This document shows, piece after piece, positions 47,690-59,403 of a DNA stretch of 64,000 nt (position 1 is its first letter; each line of letters opens with the position of its first letter). Source of the DNA: Lepidodermella squamata. Taxonomy: Eukaryota; Gastrotricha. The notes beneath the pieces were generated by a model that ran no database searches, was not told the origin of the DNA, and worked only from the letters and a program-made list of their open reading frames with translations. The stretch spans positions 372,001 through 436,000 of the forward strand of contig JBLDXI010000020.1 in NCBI GenBank assembly GCA_047495785.1. Direction: 5' to 3'. The translations under genes were made by a program, and so were the position numbers.

Positions 47690-48260
47690 TGATTATTTAT
47701 CTTGAGGTCAGCTGACTCTTCAGTTAGTAAATTCAATATTTTATCTCTTCATCAACGATGGACCATTAGAGATCTCCAAATGACTCATAAAATTATTCAC
47801 AACCATAGCATTATACCACCTAGTGATTTCTATATTCTACCTTTTTCGGATAAGACTAGGTCATGTCACAACAGCAAATTGATTCTCCCACCATGGCATC
47901 ATAAGTTTAGGTACTCTTCCTTTGTTATTCGCTCTTCGCTTCTATGGAACTCACTACCAAATGAGTTAACATGTATAATTTCTTCTTTGATATTTAACTG
48001 TAAAATTCATAAATTTGTTGTTTCATCTTTGCCTATTTTGCCTGTATCCTAATTTGTCTATTCATTGTTCTTAGTGTGCGTTAACTTGTCTTATATGCAC
48101 CATTATGGATATAATTTTCGATTCAGTCCCGGACGCCTTAAGTCAGCGCTCGTTCCGTCATTTGTACCTATTTTCATTATGGATTGTTTATATTATAGTT
48201 TAACTGGTGCAAAAGAACGGTGAAATAATAAAGTTTGAAGTTTTTTTTTTTTGAAGTTAT
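47690..48260 (+). mobile_element. 3' end of a CR1-like LINE
   Basis: The frame 47702-48052 (116 codons) matches the extreme C-terminal region of CR1/Jockey-type reverse transcriptases: RWTIRDLQMTHKIIHN corresponds to the RGDLI-TYKI block, and SFVIRSSLLWNSLPNEL to the FFS-R---WN-LP block. The upstream catalytic part is missing. The sequence ends about 190 bp later with a short repeated TTTGAAG/T-rich tail typical of LINE 3' ends (about 48,228-48,257). It is a dead 5'-truncated copy. Confidence 0.75.
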
Positions 48261-49369
48261 GAATGCTGCAACAAATCTTCCGACTCTTGACTCTGGAGAA
48301 TCTCGTCCATCGTATGTCCTTAGATTATTCTTTGACAAACTTACAATAACGCAAAGACAATGGCGGGGAGCGTAGACATGGGGCATCCAGGGGTAACACT
48401 GCGTCCCCAAGACTTTACGGCCACGCTAACTTTGAATTGAGCTGGTCGATTCGATTGATTTCTTTCAGCTTTTGGCTCAAAAAGCTCGCCGAAGTAGTTT
48501 TCGCTAAATTTTGTCTGCAATTTGGGCGTTGCACCGTAATCGAATATGTCACTAGTCACTACCCACATCAGGTAGTGGCACCCTAAGGACTATCCTAGGG
48601 AAATTTCCATACCTCCGCCACTCCGTAAAGGTTAGTAAAGTCGAAGCAACCTTTCCCTTATAGCTGAATGTGAGACAAGAAAATACGAAATACTACAACA
48701 AATATTATGGGTGATTGTTGGCGCGTCCTGAGTGCATTAGCATTTACCATTGACTGAACTGTTGAAGAGTTTAGCTTTGCGCGTATAAATCCAGATGTGA
48801 TCGTTATGAATTGCTTCTTTCTGTCGAAAGCTTTCGAATGACGGAATGACATGGCAGAATTGAGGTTCATATGCTGCGAGCCTGTGGACAGATCCGAGCA
48901 TTCTGAGTCTGAGAAGGGTTTAGAAATGAGTCGTTAGTCGAAAAAAGATGTTCTGTTCCCAAGCTGATATTTTCGAGGAATGCTTTGTCCTTTGTCAAGG
49001 ACGAACTGTATGTGAATTGGCGTATGTGAATGTGATTATCATTACCACATTTTTATTTTATTGTCAGGAAAACTGAAAATACAAGTAACTTGAGGCTTCG
49101 CCGTTGATTTTTATTAATAATGACTTCACAAGAATTCAGTCACTTATTGTGTAGTTGTTAGTGCGAAATTTCTATTGATTGACTCCCGCATTTTTTCCTT
49201 AGCAATCTTGATGCTGAAATATTAGTTGAAAGTTTGGTTGCTATATTTGTACAGTGAAGCCTCTATCTTGATCTCTTGTGTTCATCTATGTTGACCGCGC
49301 AATTTTCAGAGATGTGCGACAGGCATGTTGGGATTTATGAATTTGCTTTGAAACTTGATAGGATTTAAA
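48261..49369. other. intergenic, upstream of ZC2HC1
   Basis: No gene recognised. A GATAG acceptor-like sequence lies 8 nt before the ZC2HC1 start. Confidence 0.45.
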
Positions 49370-51181
49370 ATGTCCGATGAGCGGGTTCCTTGTCGCGTTT
49401 GTGGCAGAAACTTCGCCCCTGAATCTGTGGTAAATTAATACTTTTGAATTTTCTTGGTTCTGTGCAGCTCTTCCTGTTTGCAGGGGCGTCACGAAAAGGT
49501 CTGCTCAAAAGCAACGACAAAGAAGCCTCGCAAGGTATTTGATTCAGGCAGACAGAGGGCTGCGGGATCTGACGTACCCTACACCAAAACCTTGAAACCG
49601 GCACCCTCGTACGCACCGCCAAAGTACCCAGATGCTCCGAAAGTCAGCCCGTTCAAAACACCTATTCGTGAAGTACCGAAGAAATCAAATTGGCGGAAGC
49701 AACATGAGGATTTCATAGCAGCTGTGCGAGCAGCAAAAGCCTATGGACAAGCAGTAAAAACTGGAGGCCCTCTGCCTCCGCCAGCTCCTCCTTCAGAGAA
49801 TCCCGGTAAAATACTTAATATCTGTTGAACCATATTACATGCATTACCATTTAGATTATGTTTCGTGCCCCACTTGTGGTCGTCGTTTCAATGAAAATGC
49901 TGCCGCTCGCCACATTCCATTTTGCGCCGAAAAGAACAACCGAGTCCCTACTCGGAAAACAGCAGACCAAGCTGCTCAAAAGCGAGCCAATGCTCGAAAC
50001 TATGTCGCTCCCATGCCCGGCAAACCTAAAAGTACATCTGGCGGTGGCGGGCGCGGAATGGGTGGCTATGGCGCGGATGGTGATTATTACGACAGCTATT
50101 CCCCGTCTTCTCAACCTCAAAGATTCGGTAATAATTATTCTTCTCCTTATTCGTTGATGTCCTGTCAACTATTAAAAAGTCGTGTCGTTAATCATGTTTA
50201 ATCTCTCTGTGTTAAGCTCCAGCGCAACCGGTTAGGAGAGGAGTTCCGTCTGGTGGGTCTGGGGGTAGATATGCAGCTGGTTCTGGCAGCCGACAGGTAA
50301 TCAAAACAAAATTATTTGAGTTGACACCTAATATTTCTTATTAAATAGATGATGGATGATGGTGACTTTGACTCAACCTACGTCATGCCTGCTGCAGCGG
50401 GTCCGCGGGGTTCTAGACTGGGCGCCGGTGTACAATCTAAAACACAACCCCTGGGCTCCAGCACTCGCCTAGCCGCGGTATCGGGCGGTACTGGCCGTGG
50501 CGGTAGCCCTCTAGGCGCTTCATCTGCATTTGGAAATCGGAATCCTGTCGCTAGCGGTGGGCAGGCTGTTTATCTCGGTTCAAATCCCAGGTAACATATT
50601 GCCTTTTATTCCCGTGAAATGTCGAATCAAATACCCAATAGTATATGACGTCAATGTTGACGAGTAAAGAACCATGAGAAAATTATGTATACAAGGCGGT
50701 CTATTCAGATGCGTAAAAAACACTCACCGATGTAAAGACTTGCATTGCTTTGCTCAAACACGGCTTTGACTTTTTCATACTGGTATATCAGTCGTTGAAA
50801 TTGTTGCAAATAGCTGTCTTTTACCCGCAGTACTCTTATACAGCGAAGTTGAATTGTGTCAGGTCGTAACAGATAAGGCTGTCAATTTATGTTGGGAAAG
50901 CAAAAAGTCTACACTTTTTTGGATGAGGAATTTGTGTTTATTTTAGTGGCGGCATCCAGGGCCGTGGAACTAAACCGGGGGCTGGTGGCGTGAATGGAGG
51001 TTACGGTGACTATGACTCGCCTCCGATGGGTGGTGGCGGCAGCAGCAAACCAGTGGCGTCACGAGGCAGCAATGGTCGCTCTGCTGAGTCTGGCCAGTTC
51101 TGCTACGAATGCGGCAATCATTATCCGAGCAAAACAGCCAAATTTTGTGTCGAATGTGGAGTGAAGCGGATCGGTTTTTAA
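49370..51181 (+). CDS. ZC2HC1: zinc finger C2HC domain-containing protein 1 (ZC2HC1A/FAM164 family)
   Basis: Exons are 49370-49429, 49484-49805, 49855-50127, 50217-50296, 50349-50590 and 50947-51181, giving 403 residues. Two C2HC fingers are present: CRVCGRNFAPESVGRHEKVC, split by intron 1, and CPTCGRRFNENAAARHIPFC. A basic, Pro-rich linker with SNWRKQHEDFIAAVRAAK joins them. After a long Gly/Ser-rich region the protein ends with a four-cysteine ribbon (CYECGNHYPSKTAKFCVECG), as in vertebrate ZC2HC1A. The last intron (356 nt) is longer than the rest. The family is conserved but poorly characterised. Identification is firm. Confidence 0.92.
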
Positions 51182-51262
51182 ATTCACACCAGTGTTTTAT
51201 TCCTCAATCACGGAGATATATAAATAGTTGTATAGTATGATAAATGATTTTTTTCCTGCATG

Positions 51263-51316
51263 GAAACCCCGATTGAACGTCTGAACGGCATTCGTTCGGA
51301 CGAAAATCGGGGTTTC
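51263..51316. repeat. strong hairpin downstream of ZC2HC1
   Basis: The arms GAAACCCCGAT (51263-51273) and ATCGGGGTTTC (51306-51316) pair perfectly. Inside them GAACGTC-T-GAACG can pair with CGTTC-G-GACG around a GCATT loop, with one or two mismatches. It lies 82 bp past the stop codon, within a likely 3' UTR. Confidence 0.8.
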
Positions 51317-52239
51317 ACTGCGTTTACGAATTGCGAGTTCGAGGCAACAAGCTGTGAATAAGTGAACTACTGACTTGGAATATGGTTGATTTGACTAGAG
51401 CTTTCTGTCTTTTACATCGCTTGCTGCTCCGTCTTGCTAGCAAGTTATATATGGTATGCCGAATGGACTTAACCTCTAGTATAATCGGTCTTATTACACC
51501 TGTTACATTAATTTTTTTTTCTCATGTAAAGATCGAGCCTTTTAGCATCAAACAACATGAGCTGCTTCTCGTTTAGCATTTATACAGAATGAACTTTCCT
51601 ATCTGCGTGTTTGTTTATGTCCTTTCAAGAAATCCTGTTGATCTCATAGTCTCAACTCGTGTAATGTCGGTCATATGACGGAGTGGACTTTCTTAGCGAA
51701 ATATCAAATCACTTATTTGACCTGAAAAAATGTTATCAAGCAAGACTGATGTATGGATAATTCTTATACATTATGCGAATTTCGTGACTATTTTGCCTTG
51801 TATTCTGTTTTATTTACACTACTACGTGCACGGAAGAAATCATTTCGCCTTTATCATTTTGTAATCCTAAATTTGTAATCTACTTCGATCTCATTTATCA
51901 CTTGTGATCCATAGAAATTATAAAAGATTTCCACCGAAAAGCGTCAGAAAGATTGAAATAATATTTGTTGTCGATAAATTATTGATATTACTCCCATCGA
52001 ATTCGCGCTTGTCTATTACATCAAGCCTGCAAAAGCTGACCAGCAGAATGACTTGGCGTCGTGATAAACTTCAAATCGAGTTTTGTTACGCTTTTGAAGA
52101 TATTTACTCGAAGATGATGAAATAAAATCGTTTTTCCTACAAGAGCTTTATTTGAAATCAAGAAATTACTTAGCGATCAGTTATTCATTCAATATTTATT
52201 CAAAAGTTATTTGGGTCAATGAATGCGATTATCGAACAT
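51317..52239. other. intergenic between convergent ZC2HC1 and sorbitol dehydrogenase
   Basis: AT-rich. No gene seen. AATAAA-type signals for the sorbitol dehydrogenase transcript lie on the minus strand near 52,190. Confidence 0.45.
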
Positions 52240-53858
52240 TTATTGAGTGCAATCAATCATGACCTTGATCGCTCCAGTTGCAATGGCATTAGCTGCAGTT
52301 TCGAAAGCATCAACGGTTTGCGACAACGGAAAGGTGTGAGTGACCATCTTGTCCAGGCCGATCAACTTTTTGGACGCTACCAGGTCAACAGCTGCCTGAT
52401 AGGTGTTGTTGTAGCGGAAAATCGATCTAATATCGATTTCTTTGCAAATCATGTCTAATATCGGTAGAGCGTTAAGCTCGTGATGGTAACCGACCAGCAT
52501 CAAAAGACCGCAGCGTTTTAGGGCGTAAATTGTAGCCTGCTGGAGAAGTTCCACACCAGTTGTATCGAAGCAAACATCAGGAGCGCGCCCGGCAACGTCA
52601 ACGATTTTCTTCGCCAAGCTGCGAGAAGGCGAATTGGAATCCAAATAATCAGCCTTACGATCAGGGTTCGGCTTAGCGCTGGGATCCAACAAGATGGTCT
52701 CAACGTCGTCACCAAAAAGCTTTTTCGCAAACTCCAAGCGGCCTTGGTTTATATCTGAGTGAAAGTGCAATCGGATAATGAAATCATGGGATATTTTAAT
52801 AAATCAAACCAGTAAAAACTGTTTTACTGCTTCCCGCAGAACTAGCGACCATTTTCAAGCACAATCCGACAGGGCCTTAAAACGTCGGTTATTGATGGTA
52901 TTATTTCAGGCAAAAAGCGTCTACCTGCGCCATGAATAACGACAATATCGCCAGCTTGGACGTTAGCACGGCGAACAGCCCCAACAGCGACAGCAACAGG
53001 CTCCACTAGAGCAGCCTCCTCATCGGTAACAGTATCGGGAATCCTGATGGAATGAATGAAATGAACCGCTTTGAGGCAATACCATTCTAGAGCTGCTTCT
53101 TACTTGAAACAAAAATCAGCAGCAATGTTGACGAAATTTTGCAAGGAGCCGTGGCAGCTGGTCGCAAAAAACTGTTCATCCGGGCAAAGGTTATAACGTC
53201 CTGAAAAGACGGTAAATACATAATATTGAAATGAGAGGCGTGCGTCAGCAATGTCTCTTTTCAGCTCCCTATTCACTGATGACGTATGACGTCGTGTATA
53301 GACTTGTTTTCTATATCGGACCTGATGCACGCTATGACGTATCAATATACATACCGATGTGGCAATATTCACAAGACCTGCACGGGACACCTGGTTCAAC
53401 GGCCACTCTCTCGCCAACTTTGAAACGTTTCACATTTTTGCCAACCCGTGTTATTTTACCGCCAAATTCGTGCCCCTTCATTGAAATACCTTAGGAACTA
53501 TCACATGGGCTTAAGGAGAAAGTTACCATAACCAAAGCTTTGCTCATCGGGAACATTCCAGATAATGAACCATCTTTGTAAAAATGAATATCACTGCCGC
53601 AAATGCCAACTTTCGCTACTGCCACTTGGATTTCTGGATTAAGAAATTATACGCCCAAGGTTGAATCACAATTGTGCAAGCAGCGTTTCATTTTTTAGCA
53701 AGCCGCGTTCAAACCGTGATCTTCGGGCAAAGGAACTGCGACTTTTTCCTTGATTGTTGGCGAATTAAATTATTATTGATCCTGGAAAAAATGCTCACAA
53801 TTTTAAAGTCCTTTGGGCCGTAGAGCACAGCGCCAATGTTGTTGCTCGTATCTGCCAT
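52240..53858 (-). CDS. SORD: sorbitol dehydrogenase (zinc-dependent polyol dehydrogenase)
   Basis: This enzyme oxidises sorbitol to fructose with NAD. Exons on the minus strand are 53799-53858, 53715-53748, 53527-53633, 53355-53475, 53104-53200, 52925-53043, 52810-52875 and 52240-52754, encoding 372 residues (human 357). Visible are VGICGSDIHFYKDG with the catalytic-zinc Cys, GHEFGG with His and Glu, VEPVAVAV with the further Glu ligand, and the nucleotide-binding glycines GAGPVGL. Between them EPGVPCRSCEYCHIGRYNLC provides four cysteines as in the structural-zinc loop of many medium-chain dehydrogenases; human SORD has lost this site. The acceptor giving GHEF was chosen over a nearby one because it restores the motif. 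Gene and function are well supported; substrate range within the polyol dehydrogenases is inferred. Confidence 0.92.
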
Positions 53859-54188
53859 GAATTCAAGATAGCAAACTCTAGCTTGAAAAATGAATTTTTT
53901 TATTTCTTGTTAATAATTATTTCGTGATAAGTAACACATGCGCAGTTGTCAGACCAGTGAAATTCGCAGCATCAGATCACAGATTTATGACTTGGTTGAA
54001 GTGGAAAGAAAAAGATGCAAAGACAAAACAAATCGTAACTATACCGAGATTTCTCTCAACTGAAGCACACGCACACGGCACACGGTACACAAAATCAGTC
54101 GGTGTAAATAAATATCGCTCTATTCTGACATTATTTATCGATATAAGGCAATCAGATAATTTTGTAAATCTCAAAATCTCAGTCATTT
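53859..54188. other. spacer between SCAPER and sorbitol dehydrogenase
   Basis: Both neighbours are on the minus strand. No gene seen. It holds the SCAPER 3' UTR and the sorbitol dehydrogenase 5' flank. Confidence 0.45.
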
Positions 54189-57100
54189 TTAAGGCTGCTT
54201 TGTCGAAGCAGTCGCAACTCTGGCGGAAAACCACTTCAAAGCTTCGGCCCAATATTGCGACGGAAATCGGCTCGAAAACGAAGGTATAACTAAATCGGCA
54301 ACAACGACGACTGGCTTCGAGTCGCCAGTTGATTTACCGATGTGATCTTGAAGAAATCTCACCATCATATGAGGACTCAGTTCAGTTTCAAGAACAGCGA
54401 TGCAATTTTCACATTTGAAAGTAATGGCAAGAAGCGTCGGTATCAAGACATTGGTCAAATTTGGGTCTGTGAAGTAGTTGATCGGCATTTGGCACAGCTG
54501 TTGTAAGATAGTAGGCGGCTGGCCTGATGCAAGCGTACTCTCGGCCAGCGAGTGATTGAGAAGCGAGAATAAACCCACGCAAACAATGGCTTCATCAACC
54601 AATTCACAGTGAGTTTTGCTCATGTTTGAAGCACTCACTTGAGATAAAATGTAAGCAGAAGCTTGTCTGAACTGAAGAAGTAAAGGCGAGTCACCGGCTA
54701 GGGTAGTTTGAAGCAAAGCAGGCTCCAAAGAAGCGGCAGCTGTGAAAAAGCGATACACGAGAAGAATCAACTCTGCGGCAGAAGTGGGTATATCAGTGGA
54801 AAAGTCATGATCTGTTTGCGTTGTTGGTTTCCCAAGGCCGGTTTCTTTCAGCATTAGAGCGTAAACCAGCGAAACCATACCGGCCATGTCACACATTCTC
54901 AATGAGGCGATGAGTAACAAGGACTCTTCTGCCTTATCAAGTGCATTGGTTTCTGCTGCTTTTGATAAGCGGCACGACGCCGTTAGCAGGCGAGATAACA
55001 TTTTTAGCAGGTCGCAAACCGTCTCATCGCTAAATTCAGTTAAATAGGTGGCGACAGCGACCAGTTGAGCAGTTTTGTCAACAAACCCGAGGGCAATCAA
55101 CAGGTTCAACGTATACAAACAGCGATTAGAAATTTCTTTCTTGTCAACTGAAACCAGTTTCTCGTCGCTTTGATGAACAGTGACGGAGAAGGAAACCGCG
55201 TCAAAAAAGCAGATTGTCCATTTCATGGCGGATATCAATTTGAGTCTCACCGCCTCAAAAACAGAACCACCCAGTCGCAGAGAGTCAACTGCAGCGTCGG
55301 CTAATCTTTCAAGCCCGGATGTCAACATGTCGAATATCGGTATTATTATTGACGATTCAAACGCAAGAAGATACACCGCGCTTTCCGGATTCTGAAAAAA
55401 TTAATCAAAAGGTCAGCTGTCGTGACTTTAGGAGAAATTAATATAATCCTACCAATTTGAAAACGGTGACAAAAGACTGAAGAATAGCAGAGATGAGACG
55501 GTCCGAGTTTTCCGCGTTACCGTTTTTCATTTTGGCGTCAACTGATGACTGCAAAGGCATATATTTTACGAGGGCCTTTATCAGCGCTGAAAAAACGCTG
55601 CTACTATTGCACTGCGTCTCTGATAAGTCTTTTGGTAGCTGGCGCTCCGCTAAGCGCGTCAGCTCAAGTACCAGGCGCTCAGCGGTCAGGAGGCGATCGT
55701 TCAATGCTTGACTAGACGTTGCTGAGTCCAACATTTTATTTAGCTCTGAAACCACATTGCCAAATCGACCCGAGATATTGGCTTTGAACCCATTATCCCC
55801 ACTATCAACAGCCGAGCTTAAGTAAGAACGATACTTTTTCGCTCGTTTCTTTTGCGATTGTCTCGTGTTATCTGCACTGGGTTCAGATTTTCGGCTGATA
55901 TTGGCCAACTTTTGGCTCTGACTGTTGTTCAAGCTGGTCGAAAGTAGTTGTTGCTGTTGACTTAGGGAAAGAGAAACGATTGGCTGCATTGTTGACAGCT
56001 GAATGAAATTGGTAGCCGTTTTCGGCGCGCCAGACAACTGCCGATGCTGACGATTCTTCAAATGCTCCATCAATGAGAGTTCCGAGTCGATGACCACGTT
56101 GCAAAGCGAGCAAAATTTGCGTTGATCGACGACGAAAGGCGTGGTGTTTGGCGCTGCGGCTGTACCACTGCTTTGTTTCGTCACTTGGGTCTGATTTCTT
56201 GGCGATTGCATGTTTTGGACGGAGAGAGCAACGGCACGTTCACGACGTTGCTCGATCAATTCGCTATGACGACGGGCACACTCGTCCTGCTTCGTGTAGA
56301 TGCGTTCGCGAAGTTCATTTGCGCGCTGCTCGTCAGCCAACCGCAGTTGAGCTAGTCGCTCTTCGTGTTCACGCTCTCGCGCTCGACTTGAAGCCACCCG
56401 CTCGGCAAATTTTTCAACTTGGCGCTCCTCGGCCTTCCTCTCACGCTCCTTCTGTTTCTCCAGCAGCTCTTTCATGCGGTGATGACGTTCGGCATCGAGA
56501 GCGCGTTTTCGATCAGATGCTGCTAATTTGCGTCGATTTTGCTCTTCAAGTCTTTTACCTTGTTCATCAGCTAATTCGACCAGTCGCTTTTTCCACAGTT
56601 GGTACTTCATCTGGACCTCTTGTTTCCGCGATTCAGCTTCGATATTGTTGATAAACGCAATTTCACTTCCTTTAGCCTCCTCGTCGTGGGCTTTCCGTAC
56701 AATCTGCCGCAGTTGATTCAGACGACGCTGCTCTGCGGCTTTCATTTTGCTTTCAATTGCTCGTTTCTTATCCTGCAGGAGCTCATTTTTCCAAGATCGA
56801 ACCTCCTCGACTCGCTTTGATAATAAAGCGCAACGTTCGATTTTCTCGCGTTGTCGACGTTCGCGTAACTCTTGAGACTTCAACTGTTTTTCTGCTAATT
56901 GCTCTGCCAATCCAGCTCTGCCGCTTTCGTCGCCTGGTTGTTTTTCAGATTTGTTCCGCCGAGCGGGTGATAGCAGTTTTTCATGTAGTTCCACGCCTCG
57001 ACCGGGGATACGAACGGAATCCGCCGACGCTGACAACCAGCTATCAGACTAAAAAAAATTAAAATTATACTTACTGAGAATAAAGCATTCTGGTAAAAAC

Positions 57101-58152
57101 AGTACCTGATCATCGGTAAAGTCTTGATCGTCCGCCCCACCCACACTATCGTTCAGTTCATCTCGGAGCTCGTTGTTGAGTTCGTCCTCAGCAGTTAGAG
57201 CGGATATCAAAGCTTCGTCAAGTTCGATGCTCAGGTCAAGTTCACTATCATGACCATTGTCAAAAAATGCCGGCAGCTGATGAAATTTACGTAAATCTCC
57301 ATTGGACAACGTGCTCGTTCGCGATCGAGCAACGATTTGATCAACTGGGGTATTATCTTCGTAAAGCTGATCAGTGGGAGATTCTGTCGTGGGATTTCGT
57401 ATCTCAACTTTAGCAACCGCAGTGGCAGAAATATTATCACATCCATCCTTTGATCCCAAATAGTCGTTTCTCTTGGACACTCTACCTTTTTTGTTAGGTT
57501 TGACGATATGCCACTCGCCATCATCGGTATCCTGCTTAGCCCCATTATTATATCCCGGAAATGGAGGATTAGCAGAAACAGTAACAAGCAGCGGTTCAAC
57601 GCCATTGGACTTGGATGGCACATTATTATTTGGCACTGCAACATTGCTTTGGCTGCTCGATGCAGATGGGATACAGCTCACATTAAACAGGTTCTTTTTT
57701 GACAAGCGGCTGTTGGCTCGTCTTGGGGACATTTCACTCGGTTTAGCGACAGGAACAGGACTCCGCACTTCCCATGCGAGAGAGGAGGGCCTAAGACAAA
57801 CATTTTAAAATAGAAATTGAGCAATCTAATGAATAATCTTACTTTCGGTCTTTCTCAGCAGATTCGAATTCGTTAATAACTTTGAATCGATCAATAAGAG
57901 CGTGGAAATCTTTAGTGCACTTATCCAGTACCATAGCTACTTCCTGCAAAAGTGATTTGTTAGGGAAGTAAATACAACAATTATTCAACATACCTTGCAT
58001 TGCACAATGTTTTCATCAGCCTCGCACGTAGCGTAAAGCTCATCAACAGCCCGTTGCAAATTATCAAAGAGAAATTTCCAATACCGCTCCTTCAATCCAC
58101 GATCCACAGTTACAGCGTTGAAATCGCCAAAAGTAATGGGGGGAATATTCAT
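54189..58152 (-). CDS. SCAPER: S phase cyclin A-associated protein in the ER (SCAPER)
   Basis: SCAPER is a cyclin A-binding protein of the endoplasmic reticulum and cytoplasm, in vertebrates linked to cell cycle and ciliary function. Exons on the minus strand are 57994-58152, 57843-57943, 57106-57790, 55453-57048 and 54189-55391, giving 1247 residues (human 1400). The N-terminus carries the family block RAVDELYATCEADENIVQCK followed by EVAMVLDKCTKDFHALIDRF, then SSLAWEVR. Exon 4 encodes a long Glu/Arg/Lys-rich helical region and a C2H2 finger (FCSLCNVVIDS, then LMEHLKNRQH). The last exon is a helical repeat-like C-terminal domain. An acceptor-like CTAAAG lies 6 nt before the ATG. Identification is firm. 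Confidence 0.93.
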
Positions 58153-59403
58153 CGTGTCCTTTAGATTAGCCTATCATTCTGGCGAAAATAAACTTTAAAA
58201 CTTGTTGAGCGCATAGCACATGCCCTTGAGCAGATGAGACCAACCCTGAGCCCTGATCAATTTACTTCAATCCTTCGGCGGGAGAAATATTTAATATAAA
58301 TAATATAGACTGAGGCAAATCAATGCGAATCCATAAGGGAAAAGAAATGGAACATTGTCCCCCACGCTAAGCTAGCTGATTCCAGCGCAGTTGCGCACCA
58401 CTTGCTTGGGAAGTACTGCGCTCCAAGCAGCTCAGTCTTCCCAAGCAATGCGTCTGGCGCACTGTTGTATTCGGTCGGCGAGAGTATGGTGAGGCGACGT
58501 TATGACTAAAGTGACGTATAAGACTAAAGTGATGAAAGCTACACCGCAACAGCCAAGGACCTTGAGCTAAAGAGCGAAAGAAGCAAACCCAGTCGATCGC
58601 ACTTCTTAGGCACACTTAGACACACACACATGCCAAGCGTCGCCAACCCAACGACTTTCCCGCTAAACTCGAGCATAATTGACATTAATAAACGCCTAAT
58701 AGACGTATTTTTATAACTAAGCGCCTGAAAAAGTGATGATATAAATCCTTGTTGGTTTTTCAAAAAAGCCGAATCCCCGCAAAATCTCGCGTTAAAAGTG
58801 GCTTTTTGCGGTGTTGACGCGAATCAACTTCGGGAGCAACAACGGAAGTTTTTGTGAAGGGAAGAAAGAATGCTTATACTGCTTTTTGCTACATAAAATT
58901 GATATTTTCTTTATGCGCATCATGTGCTGTGAACAATATGATATGAAATATGGCATCCAATTTAAAGAAAAAACTCAACTTATATTGGTCCTTTCCAATA
59001 GTTTGGAGAATACGTTGTAAAGCAACCATAAGTGATGTAGGACTAAAGTAGCTTGAAATTGATTGTTTAATCGTTCATAATTCATTTGACGTTCACCAAG
59101 TACGCTGCTAATAGGGCAAAACAAGCGGTATGTAAATGACTTGCCCATTTCCCATTTCCCCTAAAACAGCATTACTAAACAGCTAACCGTGTGCTATTCG
59201 TCGTTTGCGAAACACTCCGTGCTGGTGGTAAAATCGCCCTATCATCCTTCGCCACAGGCATGGTGGTTTTGCGCTTTGCTATAATGCTTTATGCTTTATA
59301 TCTGAGGTTACTGCCTGCAGAAATTATCAATCATCTTAATCTACTCAAAAGCCAGATAACCATGAACTCATTTTTATAGACTGCCACCCAGTGTTATTTA
59401 TTC
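58153..59403. other. bidirectional intergenic region between SCAPER and CNOT10
   Basis: This separates two divergent genes and should contain both promoters. No coding exon or RNA gene recognised. A TTTTTATAG acceptor-like site lies 24 nt before the CNOT10 start. Confidence 0.45.

Noticed and set aside
50570-50590. tRNA T-loop-like sequence (GGTTCAAATCCC)
   Set aside because: It lies inside a ZC2HC1 coding exon and no matching tRNA arms surround it. I found no convincing tRNA, rRNA or CRISPR array in the window.
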